Assembly (NCBI GenBank): GCA_002700305.1
Contig: PACZ01000024.1
Span: 395,617 to 459,616 of the forward strand
From: Hyphomonas sp.
Lineage (GTDB): Bacteria > Pseudomonadota > Alphaproteobacteria > Caulobacterales > Hyphomonadaceae
Length of the DNA stretch: 64,000 nt
Direction of reading: 5' to 3'
Part shown: positions 32,971 to 41,504 of the stretch, in pieces
How the letters are laid out: every line of letters starts with the position of its first letter
How positions within the stretch are numbered: position 1 is the first letter of the stretch
Notes under the pieces: generated by a model
Told to the model about the DNA's origin: nothing
Databases searched by the model: none
The model's input: only the letters and a program-made list of their open reading frames with translations
Translations under genes and position numbers: made by a program

Positions 32971-35640
32971 ATGAAACAGAAATTGAAAAGCAGCGTAAAA
33001 TTCTGCTTGAGCGCACTGATGGCGGCAACCGTTGTCCAGTCTGCGCTTGCTGAACCGGAGCCGGAAGGGGGCGATACGCGCCGGCTCGAAACAATCCGCG
33101 TCGAAGGCCAAGCCGTCGATGCTCTGACATCTGACATTGCTGTCGACTTCGCCGAGTTTGGCACACAGGTCCAGCTGATTAGCTCGGAAGAGATTGAGAC
33201 AGGCGGCTTCACAAACTTCGGCGAACTCGCATCGGGCCTGATCCGTGGTGCGAATATTGGTTATTCTCCGGACGAAGGCGAGTTCACCATCCGCATTGAC
33301 GGCGGCACCGACCGTGACACCCTTCTCCTCGTGGATGGCGTTCCGTATTTCGACCGCTCGTCTCCGCTGGAAGACCTCTGGCCTGCAACCGCCATCGACC
33401 CGCGCATGATCGAAAGCGTGGAAGTCTACCGGGGTGGCAACAGCCTTTATTTCGGATCGAACGGTGGCCTCGGCGTCGTCAGCGTCCGCACCAAGGAGCC
33501 GGATGGCACGACCAAGGGGCAGTTCGGTGTCTATACCGGCGCATTCAAGACCCGCGAAATTTACGGCAACATGTCCTTCCCGCTCGACAAGGACGGCAAG
33601 CACTCCATTCTCGTCTTTGGCCGCTCCTACGAAACGGATGCACATGAGCTGTTCGACAAGGAAGCCTATGGGGACAACGTTCTGGCCCTCGGTGGTCGTC
33701 ACGAGTTTCCTTACAGCTACAACAGTCTTGGCCTGAAATACCTCTGGCAGATCGGGCCGGACACTGAATTCCGTGCCGGCGCAACCTACTCGACCATCGA
33801 CTTCCGGGATTCCTTCCCGCAAAGCACGGTGTTCCAGCCGAACTTCACGGAATTCCCCATCTACAATGCCGCCTTCAAGCATCGCTTCAATGACAAGCTG
33901 AAGATCGACGTTGAAGCCCACTACCAGGATCCACAGCTGAAGAACAACGAGATCGACGCCCGCATCTGTCAGATCCCGCGGCTTGGCGACCTGCCCGCAG
34001 ACATTCAGGCACTTGCAGCCGATCAGGGTATCACCGGCTTTTCCACAGCGGCTTCGTATGAGGCCTTCGCGGCGTCCGTACCGGGGCTCCCGGCCGGCTG
34101 TGTCACCAACCCTTATGGCAGTGCCGGCAGCGCTGGCGACGACAACTGGAATGGCGGCAGCAGCTTCTACATCAACCAGGATCCGGACAGCCCGTTCTAT
34201 GGCCAGCCTTACGGCACGCTGGACAATCCGTTCCCGATCGGCGCACCGATGGGTTACGTCGTCCAGTCCACTGCATCTTTCGGCGATGGCGGTCTGACAA
34301 AAGGCTTCGGCACGACCGACCAGCGCGAGTCCGGATATGTCGACTACGGCCTCAATGCCCGGGCGACGTATACACTGAACGACTATGTCGAAATCGTCGC
34401 CGGTGTTCAGAACACCAGCTACAAGGACAATTCCGATGACTCCTTCGGTGTGCGCGATGTCAAACTGACCAGCACAGGCGTGTATGGCGACCTTCGCCTG
34501 TCCCTACCCGTCCTTGAAGGCTTCAGCGGATCCTTTGCCGCTCGTCAGGACTTCAATGATAATTTCGACGATCAATCTGTCTGGAAAGTCGGCTTGCGTC
34601 AGAATTTTGGTCACGGCCTCTATGCCCGTGGATCAGGCGGCACCTCCTATAGCCTTCCAAAGATCGATGAAATCGGCGCTTTCGGCGCCGGTGCGAACAT
34701 CAATCCTGGCCTGCAGCCACAGGAAGTCGATGCGTTCAACGTGGGTGCCGGTATCGATGGGGACATCTTCGGCGGCACATACAACGTCGAGCTTGGCTAC
34801 TTCGAGACAGACATCAAGAACCTGTTCTCAAGCCGCGCGGTTGGAGCTGTCTGCCTTGAATACGCCAACGACCTTGCCAATCCGCTGTTCGACAACCTCA
34901 CCAATGATACAGCCGCGATTGAGCAGAACCGCCGCAACATCATTGCACCGGATGACTTCTGCCGGACAGCCGCAAGCGGCCTTTCCGACCCCGGCGAGTC
35001 GGTCGCGGTGAATGCCCTGGCAAACCAGGACATCAAGGGTTTCACCATCGACTTGGCTTTCGATTTCGACAAATGGCAGGCCGACTTCAGCTATACTGAC
35101 ATGGAATCGCTGGAGCCAAACCCCGTGTACGGAACCCTCGCCCGGCTGGACGGCACAGCGACTGACCTTGACTTCATCATCCCCGGCCACGCGGGTCACT
35201 CGGAGTTCCGTCAGTCCTCAGAACGTCCTGAGTGGACGCTGTCTGGTCTGGTGACCTACACGCCAAACGAGAACTGGGTGTTCTCGCTGAACCCGCGCTG
35301 GCAAGGCCCGGAATGGGCCTATGCCGGCACCAGCCTCGCCCGTCTCGTAGATGAGAATGGGGATCGTGTTGTGGAAGACATGAACTTCGGTGACTATTTC
35401 GTCCTCAACGGTTCGGTCCAGTACTTCCTGGGTGAAGAAAAGCGCCACCGTTTCCTGATCCGTGGCGTGAACCTTCTGGGTGAAGATTACTTCGAGCGCG
35501 CCTCCGGCGGCTCGACCTATACCCGCGACAGGGCGGTTGTTCGTGGCGAGATCGGCCCGAATGACAGCGCCTATTACCGGCAGTACGGCTGGAACGGTAA
35601 GCCTCGGTCCTTCTGGATCCAATACGAGTACTCGTTCTAA
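32971..35640 (+). CDS. TonB-dependent receptor linked to the PhnCDE-type importer
   Basis: 889 residues from the ATG at 32971 (GGAGG at 32958-32962). Signal peptide VKFCLSALMAATVVQSALAE; plug with VQLISSEEIETGGFTNFGELASGLIRG, GGTDRDTLLLVDGVPYFDRSSPLEDLWP and VEVYRGGNSLYFGSNGGLGVVSVRT; barrel ending SFWIQYEYSF. It lies divergent from the HAD phosphatase gene with operator-like sites shared with the phnD/rpiR region, so it probably brings the same substrate across the outer membrane that PhnCDE carries across the inner one. It ends at a strong terminator. Confidence 0.93.
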   Translation: MKQKLKSSVKFCLSALMAATVVQSALAEPEPEGGDTRRLETIRVEGQAVDALTSDIAVDFAEFGTQVQLISSEEIETGGFTNFGELASGLIRGANIGYSPDEGEFTIRIDGGTDRDTLLLVDGVPYFDRSSPLEDLWPATAIDPRMIESVEVYRGGNSLYFGSNGGLGVVSVRTKEPDGTTKGQFGVYTGAFKTREIYGNMSFPLDKDGKHSILVFGRSYETDAHELFDKEAYGDNVLALGGRHEFPYSYNSLGLKYLWQIGPDTEFRAGATYSTIDFRDSFPQSTVFQPNFTEFPIYNAAFKHRFNDKLKIDVEAHYQDPQLKNNEIDARICQIPRLGDLPADIQALAADQGITGFSTAASYEAFAASVPGLPAGCVTNPYGSAGSAGDDNWNGGSSFYINQDPDSPFYGQPYGTLDNPFPIGAPMGYVVQSTASFGDGGLTKGFGTTDQRESGYVDYGLNARATYTLNDYVEIVAGVQNTSYKDNSDDSFGVRDVKLTSTGVYGDLRLSLPVLEGFSGSFAARQDFNDNFDDQSVWKVGLRQNFGHGLYARGSGGTSYSLPKIDEIGAFGAGANINPGLQPQEVDAFNVGAGIDGDIFGGTYNVELGYFETDIKNLFSSRAVGAVCLEYANDLANPLFDNLTNDTAAIEQNRRNIIAPDDFCRTAASGLSDPGESVAVNALANQDIKGFTIDLAFDFDKWQADFSYTDMESLEPNPVYGTLARLDGTATDLDFIIPGHAGHSEFRQSSERPEWTLSGLVTYTPNENWVFSLNPRWQGPEWAYAGTSLARLVDENGDRVVEDMNFGDYFVLNGSVQYFLGEEKRHRFLIRGVNLLGEDYFERASGGSTYTRDRAVVRGEIGPNDSAYYRQYGWNGKPRSFWIQYEYSF

Positions 35641-35650
35641 CCGCACTCAA

Positions 35651-35693
35651 GGCCCGGCCAGTCTTTCCCCACTGGCCGGGTCTCCCTTTTTTC
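35651..35693 (+). terminator. Terminator of the TonB receptor gene
   Basis: GGCCCGGCCAGT (35651-35662) and ACTGGCCGGGTC (35671-35682) with an 8-base loop, followed by TCCCTTTTTTCC. Confidence 0.9.
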
Positions 35694-35747
35694 CCGATCC
35701 CGGGATTTGCGCCAAACATGTTTGATCCCTGCCCCGTGGCAATCCTC

Positions 35748-35788
35748 AGCCCCCTCCGATTGGCACCTGTCATCCGGGGGCTTTTTTT
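35748..35788 (+). terminator. Orphan intrinsic terminator
   Basis: AGCCCCC (35748-35754) pairs with GGGGGCT (35776-35782), running into a seven-T tract. It is separated from the TonB receptor terminator by about 55 bases and has no reading frame upstream, so it either backs up the first terminator or ends a small RNA. Confidence 0.55.
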
Positions 35789-36180
35789 GGGCTTCTGTCT
35801 CACATGAACGAGGTCCGCCAGGGCAATGCGGCGTGTCCTGCCCGGACGAAATCAGTTGGGGCTCAGAACCGTTCGCCGCTCCAAGTGCTCCTCAACCTGC
35901 ACACCATTCGATTATCCTGCGGCTAAGGCATTGCGTCTACGATTATTGACGCCTCACTCTTGGATTCCATCCAGAGCTCTTTGCATTTTTTCATATTTGA
36001 AAATCTTCCCCATCCCTAGATATCCAAATTCGCCTTTGCGCCGTCTCTTTAGTCCAGCCACGCTGACCCGCCCGGTAGACTTGCCGGAATGCGGCGCTTA
36101 AGTGTCGGGAATAGACGGAAAATCAATGAATCTGTGGCGCCCAATGACCATTAAGGTGCGACAGGTTTCGAGGGGAAGAC

Positions 36181-36882
36181 ATGACCGCATCCAGGCAAAA
36201 GCCGGCGACCTCCAAACAGTCTCAGACGGAGGGGCGCTCCGCGGCACTGGATGGCGTTGAACTGGAAACCAAGGTTTCCCCTTCTCAGAACCGGGCGCGG
36301 AATACGTTTGAAACCATCCTCTCCATTGCAGGAACGCTTCTTTCAGAGGTGGGCTTTGAACGCCTATCGACCAATATAATCTGCAAACGGGCTGGCCTGA
36401 CGCCTCCTGCTCTCTACCGGTATTTTCCGAACAAATACGCCATCCTGCATGAACTAGGACGCCGGCTCATGGAGGCTCAGGACCAGGCAGTCTTCGCCTG
36501 GATCCGCGGAGGCGGCCTGAACACTCACACCTTCGAAGAAACCGTTGAAAGCACCCTTCGCCTGCAAAAAGAGGTGAACGAAATTACCAAGGCATTTCCC
36601 GGCGGCGCATGGGTTGTTCGCGTTATGCGCGTCATCCCCGCGCTGAAGGAGGTCCGCCTGGAGTCACGTGAGCTGGTCGCCGAAGAAGTGCTCGACGCGC
36701 TCCGCAATACCTTGCCTGGAATTGCGGAAGAACGGCTCGTAACAGCGACCAGACTGACAATCGAACTCATGTTCTCCGCGACCGAGATGGCAATTGAGGA
36801 CCCCGAACAGGAAGACAACATCACGCGGGAAGTTTGCTTTATTGTCGCGAGCTACCACGACCGATTGAGGAAGGGGCTCTGA
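36181..36882 (+). CDS. TetR-family transcriptional regulator
   Basis: 233 residues with GAGGGGAAG before the ATG. After a polar N-terminal tail of about 35 residues comes the DNA-binding domain (RARNTFETILSIAGTLLSEVGFERLSTNIICKRAGLTPPALYRYFPNKYAILHELGRRL). The C-terminal domain has the YAILHE...MEAQDQAVFAWI character of the broad TetR group with undefined ligands. It is convergent with putP and has no obvious divergent target; its own palindromic upstream site (35988-36003) is a candidate operator. Confidence 0.9.
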   Translation: MTASRQKPATSKQSQTEGRSAALDGVELETKVSPSQNRARNTFETILSIAGTLLSEVGFERLSTNIICKRAGLTPPALYRYFPNKYAILHELGRRLMEAQDQAVFAWIRGGGLNTHTFEETVESTLRLQKEVNEITKAFPGGAWVVRVMRVIPALKEVRLESRELVAEEVLDALRNTLPGIAEERLVTATRLTIELMFSATEMAIEDPEQEDNITREVCFIVASYHDRLRKGL

Positions 36883-36900
36883 GGTATTCCCTGAGCCCCT
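36872..36900. terminator. Hairpin between tetR and putP
   Basis: AGGGGCTC (36872-36879) and GAGCCCCT (36893-36900) at the convergent 3' ends. There is no T-run on the plus strand; it overlaps the tetR stop. Confidence 0.55.
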
Positions 36901-36912
36901 AATCACTCAACC

Positions 36913-38409
36913 TCAGTCGGCGTCCATGGCTTTTTCCATTTCGCCGAAGCGATGGGCGACATGGGGCAACACATCCCGGCCGACGACGCTGACGACGATG
37001 GCCGCGATTCCGCTGAACACGAAACCCGGCACGATCTCGTAGAGAATATCGGACAGCGACTTCCCGTTAATCTCGATCGGTGCGTAGAGCCAGAAAAGCA
37101 CTGTAACCGCCCCCACAATCATCCCGGCCAGTGCACCATCGCGGGTAAGGCCCCGCCAATACAGGCTTAGCAGGATAATCGGACCAAAGGCTGCGCCAAA
37201 TCCGGCCCAGGCATTTCCGACAAGCGACAGAATGTTGCTTGACCGGTCAAACGCCAATCCGATCGCGATCAGTGAAACCACAAGCACCGAAATCCGGCCT
37301 ACAGCGACCAACTCGCCTTGGCTCGCTTCCTTGCGAAGGAACGTCTTGTAGAAATCCTCCGTCAGCGAGCTGGAAGACACCAGCAATTGCGATGAAATCG
37401 TACTCATGATTGCCGCAAGAATGGCCGCCAGCAGGAACCCTGCCACAAGCGGATGGAACAGGATCTGGGAGAGGATGATGAAAATCGTCTCCGGGTCGTC
37501 GACCGGCGTGCCATGCGCATAGGTGTAGGCATAGCCTGCGATCCCCGTCAGCACTGCGCCAATCACCGTCACGATCATCCAGCTCATCCCGATATAGCGG
37601 GCCGTGGCAATATCCTTGAGGGACCGGATCGCCATGAACCGGACAATGATGTGCGGCTGGCCAAAATAGCCGAGCCCCCAGGCAAGCAATGAGATGACCC
37701 CCATCACGGTCATGCCCTTCGGCCACATGCCAAAATAGCCAGGATCCAACGAAGCCACCGCCGGAGCCCAGTCGCCTTCATTCCGCAGGACAATGAATGA
37801 CACGACCGGCACGAGGATCAGGGCAACGAACATGATGCACCCCTGCACAAAGTCCGTCAGGCTGACCGCAAGGAAGCCGCCAAACAGCGTGTAGGCCACA
37901 ACAACCCCCGCGGTCAGGAACAGTCCAAGCTGGTAATCAAGCCCAAACGATGCCTCGAAAAGCTTGCCACCTGCAACAACACCTGCAGAGGTGTACAGCG
38001 TGAAGAAAATAACAATCACGACCGAGGACAATACGCGCAGCATGCGTGACTTGTCGTGGAAACGTTTCTCGAAAAAGTCGGGAATGGTGATCGCGTCGTC
38101 AGCCAGCTCTGTGTAGACCCTAAGGCGCGGCGCGACGAACAGATAGTTGAGGTAGGCACCGATCACGAGCCCCACCGCAATCCAGGCGGCGCTAAAGCCA
38201 GACACGAACACGGCTCCCGGCAGCCCCATCAGCATCCAACCGCTCATATCTGATGCACCGGCGGAAAGCGCACCGACCGCAGGATGCAACTGACGCCCAC
38301 CCAGCATGTATTCGGAAACATCACTTGTGGACTTCCGGTATGCATAAAGGCCGATGGCCAGCATCAGGACAAAATATACAGCGAGAGAAATCAGAGCTTC
38401 GTGGTTCAT
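36913..38409 (-). CDS. putP: Sodium/proline symporter
   Basis: 498-residue member of the sodium:solute symporter family with about 13 membrane helices. The N-terminus LAVYFVLMLAIGLYAYRKS, SEYMLGGRQLHPAVGALSAGASDMSGWMLMGLPGAVF and the sodium-site region (GFLLAAILAAIMSTISSQLLVSSSSLTEDFYK) match PutP closely. It imports proline with Na+, for nutrition or osmotic balance. Neighbouring proC and proB point to a proline theme for 37-41 kb. Confidence 0.95.
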   Translation of the reverse strand: MNHEALISLAVYFVLMLAIGLYAYRKSTSDVSEYMLGGRQLHPAVGALSAGASDMSGWMLMGLPGAVFVSGFSAAWIAVGLVIGAYLNYLFVAPRLRVYTELADDAITIPDFFEKRFHDKSRMLRVLSSVVIVIFFTLYTSAGVVAGGKLFEASFGLDYQLGLFLTAGVVVAYTLFGGFLAVSLTDFVQGCIMFVALILVPVVSFIVLRNEGDWAPAVASLDPGYFGMWPKGMTVMGVISLLAWGLGYFGQPHIIVRFMAIRSLKDIATARYIGMSWMIVTVIGAVLTGIAGYAYTYAHGTPVDDPETIFIILSQILFHPLVAGFLLAAILAAIMSTISSQLLVSSSSLTEDFYKTFLRKEASQGELVAVGRISVLVVSLIAIGLAFDRSSNILSLVGNAWAGFGAAFGPIILLSLYWRGLTRDGALAGMIVGAVTVLFWLYAPIEINGKSLSDILYEIVPGFVFSGIAAIVVSVVGRDVLPHVAHRFGEMEKAMDAD

Positions 38410-38443
38410 AGGCTCACTTTTTCCGTGTTCGTATTTCGTTTAC

Positions 38444-38458
38444 GCCGGTGGCACCGGC
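38444..38458. promoter_or_regulatory. 15-base palindrome upstream of putP
   Basis: GCCGGTG-G-CACCGGC in the gap between the putP start and the proC stop. It could be a regulator site for putP or a compact terminator for proC. Confidence 0.3.
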
Positions 38459-38566
38459 AGATTTGACGCAATGACGCTGGCACTCCTGGAAGAGTTCGCA
38501 TCACCGGAAGCTGAGGCCTTCCAATTCTATCTTCATCTTCAGCCCCCGCCGCATGATGATTTTGAC

Positions 38567-39346
38567 CTACCGCAACTCCACAGTGCGCTTGTACGCAGCT
38601 TGTGTCGTTGCAAGCATTAATCTGGAAAGCTCGCCATTGCCATTCAGTTGTTTCAAGCCAGCCTCGGTGGCCCCTGCCTTACTCGTGACAGCGTTTCGAA
38701 GGTCGGCCAGGTCTTTGCCGGACTGGCTGGCCATCTCTATCGTACCCGCAATCGTGTCCAGAACGAGCTTCCGGGATTCGCTGTCATCGAAACCCAGTTC
38801 CTTTGCAGCTTCCATGAAGGCGCGGGCGATCTCGAAGACGAATCCGGGCCCGCTACCCGCAATGGCGGTGAACCTGTCGAGGCCGTCTTCAGTCTCCACT
38901 TCAACGACAGAACCTGTAGCGCGCATCATCGTACGCGCTGTTTCTTTTACATTGTCCGATGTCTTGTCATTGAAGAGCAGACCACTCACGCCCTTGCCGA
39001 CGCTTGCAGGCATATTCGGCATCACGCGGACCACGGAACGCGACCCCACGATCGACTCCAGACGCTGGCAGGAAACACCTGCTGCGATGGAAAGCGCCGG
39101 CGCATCCGGCGTTACAAACTTCAGATAGTCCGGGATAACGTCAGCGATCATTTGTGGTTTCACTGCGATGATCAGGAGGTCAAACGGCTCGCCCTGAATA
39201 TCATCCGCTGACTTGAACATTTTCACACGCGAGTCCGGAAAGGTCGCCATTGGGTCGACCGCCGAGAACGACATGCCAGGCACATCGACCCACCGGGACA
39301 GCAGCGAAGCGCCCATATTTCCACAACCGATCATTAAAGCGTGCAT
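38567..39346 (-). CDS. proC: Pyrroline-5-carboxylate reductase
   Basis: 259 residues; the last step of proline synthesis, reducing pyrroline-5-carboxylate with NAD(P)H. Start at the ATG 39346 with GGAGG upstream. N-terminal Rossmann motif ALMIGCGNMGASLLSRW, then IAVKPQ, SIAAGVS, VVRVMPNMPASVGKGVSGL and the C-terminal signature FTAIAGSGPGFVFEIARAFMEAAKELGF plus SKAGATEAGLKQL. Divergent from proB. The enzyme is slightly variant in the region after SKAG (TEAGL instead of TEAAI/TxAAL), which is minor. Confidence 0.95.
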   Translation of the reverse strand: MHALMIGCGNMGASLLSRWVDVPGMSFSAVDPMATFPDSRVKMFKSADDIQGEPFDLLIIAVKPQMIADVIPDYLKFVTPDAPALSIAAGVSCQRLESIVGSRSVVRVMPNMPASVGKGVSGLLFNDKTSDNVKETARTMMRATGSVVEVETEDGLDRFTAIAGSGPGFVFEIARAFMEAAKELGFDDSESRKLVLDTIAGTIEMASQSGKDLADLRNAVTSKAGATEAGLKQLNGNGELSRLMLATTQAAYKRTVELR

Positions 39347-39389
39347 AAGTCCTCCTGGAATCAATGCCACGCACATAAGCTGATCTTAC

Positions 39390-39401
39390 TTTGAATTCAA
39401 A
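39390..39401. promoter_or_regulatory. Palindrome in the proC-proB divergent promoter region
   Basis: TTTGAATTCAAA, a perfect 12-base palindrome, 43 bases upstream of proC. Its TTG...CAA form is compatible with MarR-type operators, and a MarR gene lies just beyond proB. Confidence 0.35.
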
Positions 39402-39592
39402 TTTTCTGCTGTGGTTTCTCTCTGCAGCAACGGCGTATCACGCCCTGACATAGCCAATAGTTTGTTAATTTTGTAGGTTTTGGGAAGATTACTGCATCCA
39501 CAGCGCAACAGACTGTTACTTTGTGCTCTAATCGTGTTGCGATCTTCAGCAACGCAGCCTAGGTGCTAGCCCGTGGAACAAGGGAGCCCTGC

Positions 39593-40756
39593 GTGCCAAA
39601 ATCGAAGCGTATTGTCATCAAGATCGGATCCAGCCTGCTGGCGAACGAAGAACTGCTCACACCGCGCTGGGCCTTCATTCAGCAACTGCTGAGCGACGTG
39701 AAGACGCTCCGGGATCAGGGATATGAAGTTCTGATCTGCTCATCGGGGGCTGTCGCATTGGGACTCAGCACAATTGGCGAGTCTCCTGAAACCGCCGGCC
39801 TCAGAGACAAGCAGGCTGCAGCCGCGTGCGGAATGCCCATCCTGCTGAATGCCTACAAGCAGGTCGCGCACGAATACAGTTTCGACATTGCTCAGGTGCT
39901 TGTCACCCTGAAGGACCTGGAAGACCGCCGCCGGTTTCTGAACACGAAGAATACAGTACACAGACTGATCCGAGCCGGCATTACGCCGATTGTGAACGAG
40001 AACGACTCCATCACGACGGAAGAAATCCGGGTCGGCGACAATGACCGCCTTGCGGCGAAGGTCGCCCAAATGGTTCAGGCAGAAACGCTGATCATCCTGA
40101 CCAGTGTTGACGGCCTCTACGATCGAAACCCAGATGAGCCGGGCGCGCAGTTGGTCGAAATTGTCAACGATGTGAACGAGTTTCTGGAAGTGACGAAAAG
40201 CGTCAGCAGTCTGGGCACCGGCGGGATGCTCACCAAAATGCAGGCTGCCAATATGGCGCAGAACTCGGGCTGCACAACATTGATCGGCAATGGCGAGGCG
40301 GAAAACCCAGTCACTTCCCTTCTCGATGGTTCGCGCAAGCACACGCGGTGTGTCGCGCATGACAAGCCGGCAACAGACTGGACGGCATGGTTGACCGACC
40401 GCCTGCAGATGGCCGGCAGCATCGTGGTCCCGGCAGAAGCGGCAGAAGCCCTGTGCAGCGGAGAACGCGGCCTGCTGCGGCAGGACATACAATCGATCCA
40501 GGGCACATTCGTGCGGGGGGACGTTCTGCACATTTATGACGAAGAAGGAAATGAGCGGGCTCGCGGCCTCGCCAACTTCACCGCGGAAGAGACGATTATT
40601 CTGGCGAGGAACAAGGAAATTCCAGCCAAGCAACTATTAGGCTTTCAGACAAATGCGACCATCGTCAGCCGCGACAATATCGTGGTTCTGGATGGCCGGC
40701 ACATCCAATGGGATACGCCGCCTGAAGACGAACTGGAGCAGATACAGGACACCTAG
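39593..40756 (+). CDS. proB: Glutamate 5-kinase
   Basis: 387 residues from a GTG at 39593 (GGGAG at 39582-39586); the ATG-less extension to 39563 is not needed. It phosphorylates glutamate in the first step of proline synthesis. The amino-acid-kinase domain has KRIVIKIGSSLLA, CSSGAVALG, LRDKQAAAACGMPIL, VNENDSITTEEIRVGDNDRLAAKVA and LGTGGMLTKMQAA; the C-terminal third is a PUA domain (from about residue 290). The next enzyme, proA, is not in the window. Confidence 0.95.
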   Translation: MPKSKRIVIKIGSSLLANEELLTPRWAFIQQLLSDVKTLRDQGYEVLICSSGAVALGLSTIGESPETAGLRDKQAAAACGMPILLNAYKQVAHEYSFDIAQVLVTLKDLEDRRRFLNTKNTVHRLIRAGITPIVNENDSITTEEIRVGDNDRLAAKVAQMVQAETLIILTSVDGLYDRNPDEPGAQLVEIVNDVNEFLEVTKSVSSLGTGGMLTKMQAANMAQNSGCTTLIGNGEAENPVTSLLDGSRKHTRCVAHDKPATDWTAWLTDRLQMAGSIVVPAEAAEALCSGERGLLRQDIQSIQGTFVRGDVLHIYDEEGNERARGLANFTAEETIILARNKEIPAKQLLGFQTNATIVSRDNIVVLDGRHIQWDTPPEDELEQIQDT

Positions 40757-41232
40757 TTCTCTGTCTCGCTGAGGTCACCGACCTCAAGTATTGGCGCGAC
40801 ATCCAGATTGTCGGCGTCCATCATGAACGCAACTTTCTGCATGCTGGAGACCAGCATGGATTTCTCCCAGTCCGGAAGGTGATCGAATGCCGACTGGAAT
40901 CCCTCCTGAAGCAGTTCCGGCGCTCCGACGAGGCGCTGCGCGCCCTTGTCCGTGATGACGACCTCAAGGCTGCGGCGATCGTGTTCGTTCCTTTCACGCA
41001 CAACGAGACCTGCGCGTACAAGCCGGTCAACAATTGAGGTAATAGTGGCTTGCGAAAGGTGAACCTGGCGCGCAATGTCGCTGGGTTTCGCGCGCTCGGC
41101 AGCCGCTACGCTCTGCAGCACAAGAAGCTGAGGCGCGGTCAGCCCCGTATCCTTCGACAGCTTTTTGGAGTGCATATCTATCGCGCGAGTAATGCGCCTC
41201 AGCGCGATGAGTAGGTCGTGGTACTGGCTCAT
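40753..41232 (-). CDS. MarR-family transcriptional regulator
   Basis: 159 residues from the ATG at 41232. A winged-helix MarR protein: LLIALRRITRAIDMHSKKLSKDTGLTAPQLLVLQSVAAAERAKPSDIARQVHLSQATITSIVDRLVRAGLVVRERNEHDRRSLEVVITDKG. The layout resembles MarR proteins that control osmolyte genes (EctR type), but this is only a resemblance. Its stop overlaps proB by 4 bases, convergent. No cysteine-based sensing site is apparent. Likely targets are proB/proC or its own promoter. Confidence 0.9.
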   Translation of the reverse strand: MSQYHDLLIALRRITRAIDMHSKKLSKDTGLTAPQLLVLQSVAAAERAKPSDIARQVHLSQATITSIVDRLVRAGLVVRERNEHDRRSLEVVITDKGAQRLVGAPELLQEGFQSAFDHLPDWEKSMLVSSMQKVAFMMDADNLDVAPILEVGDLSETEN

Positions 41233-41504
41233 GCGCAAATGGAATACCCTGCCGATTGGCCTTGTCCAGATAACGAACCGTATTCAGAGCTGCAATCTGC
41301 AGTCGGGAAGCTCATGCACCGCTGAACTGACAAACAACGCAGCACCTGTTTGTGCGTTCGGTCAAACTGACGGTTAACACGGCCTTGAAAGACAGCTTCC
41401 CGGCATGACTCTTGCAAAATCTTAGTAATTGAACCAGCAAATAGGGTGAACGGCGGGCGGCGCTCCACTCAGCGGAGACATCGCAAGGGCCGACGGGGTA
41501 TATT

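Larger units (their letters stand above)
35641..36180. other. Intergenic region, TonB receptor to tetR
   Basis: 540 bases without a protein gene. It holds two terminators (35651-35692 and 35748-35787), the second with no gene before it. An AT-rich palindrome TTTTCA-TATT-TGAAAA is at 35988-36003. Confidence 0.55.
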
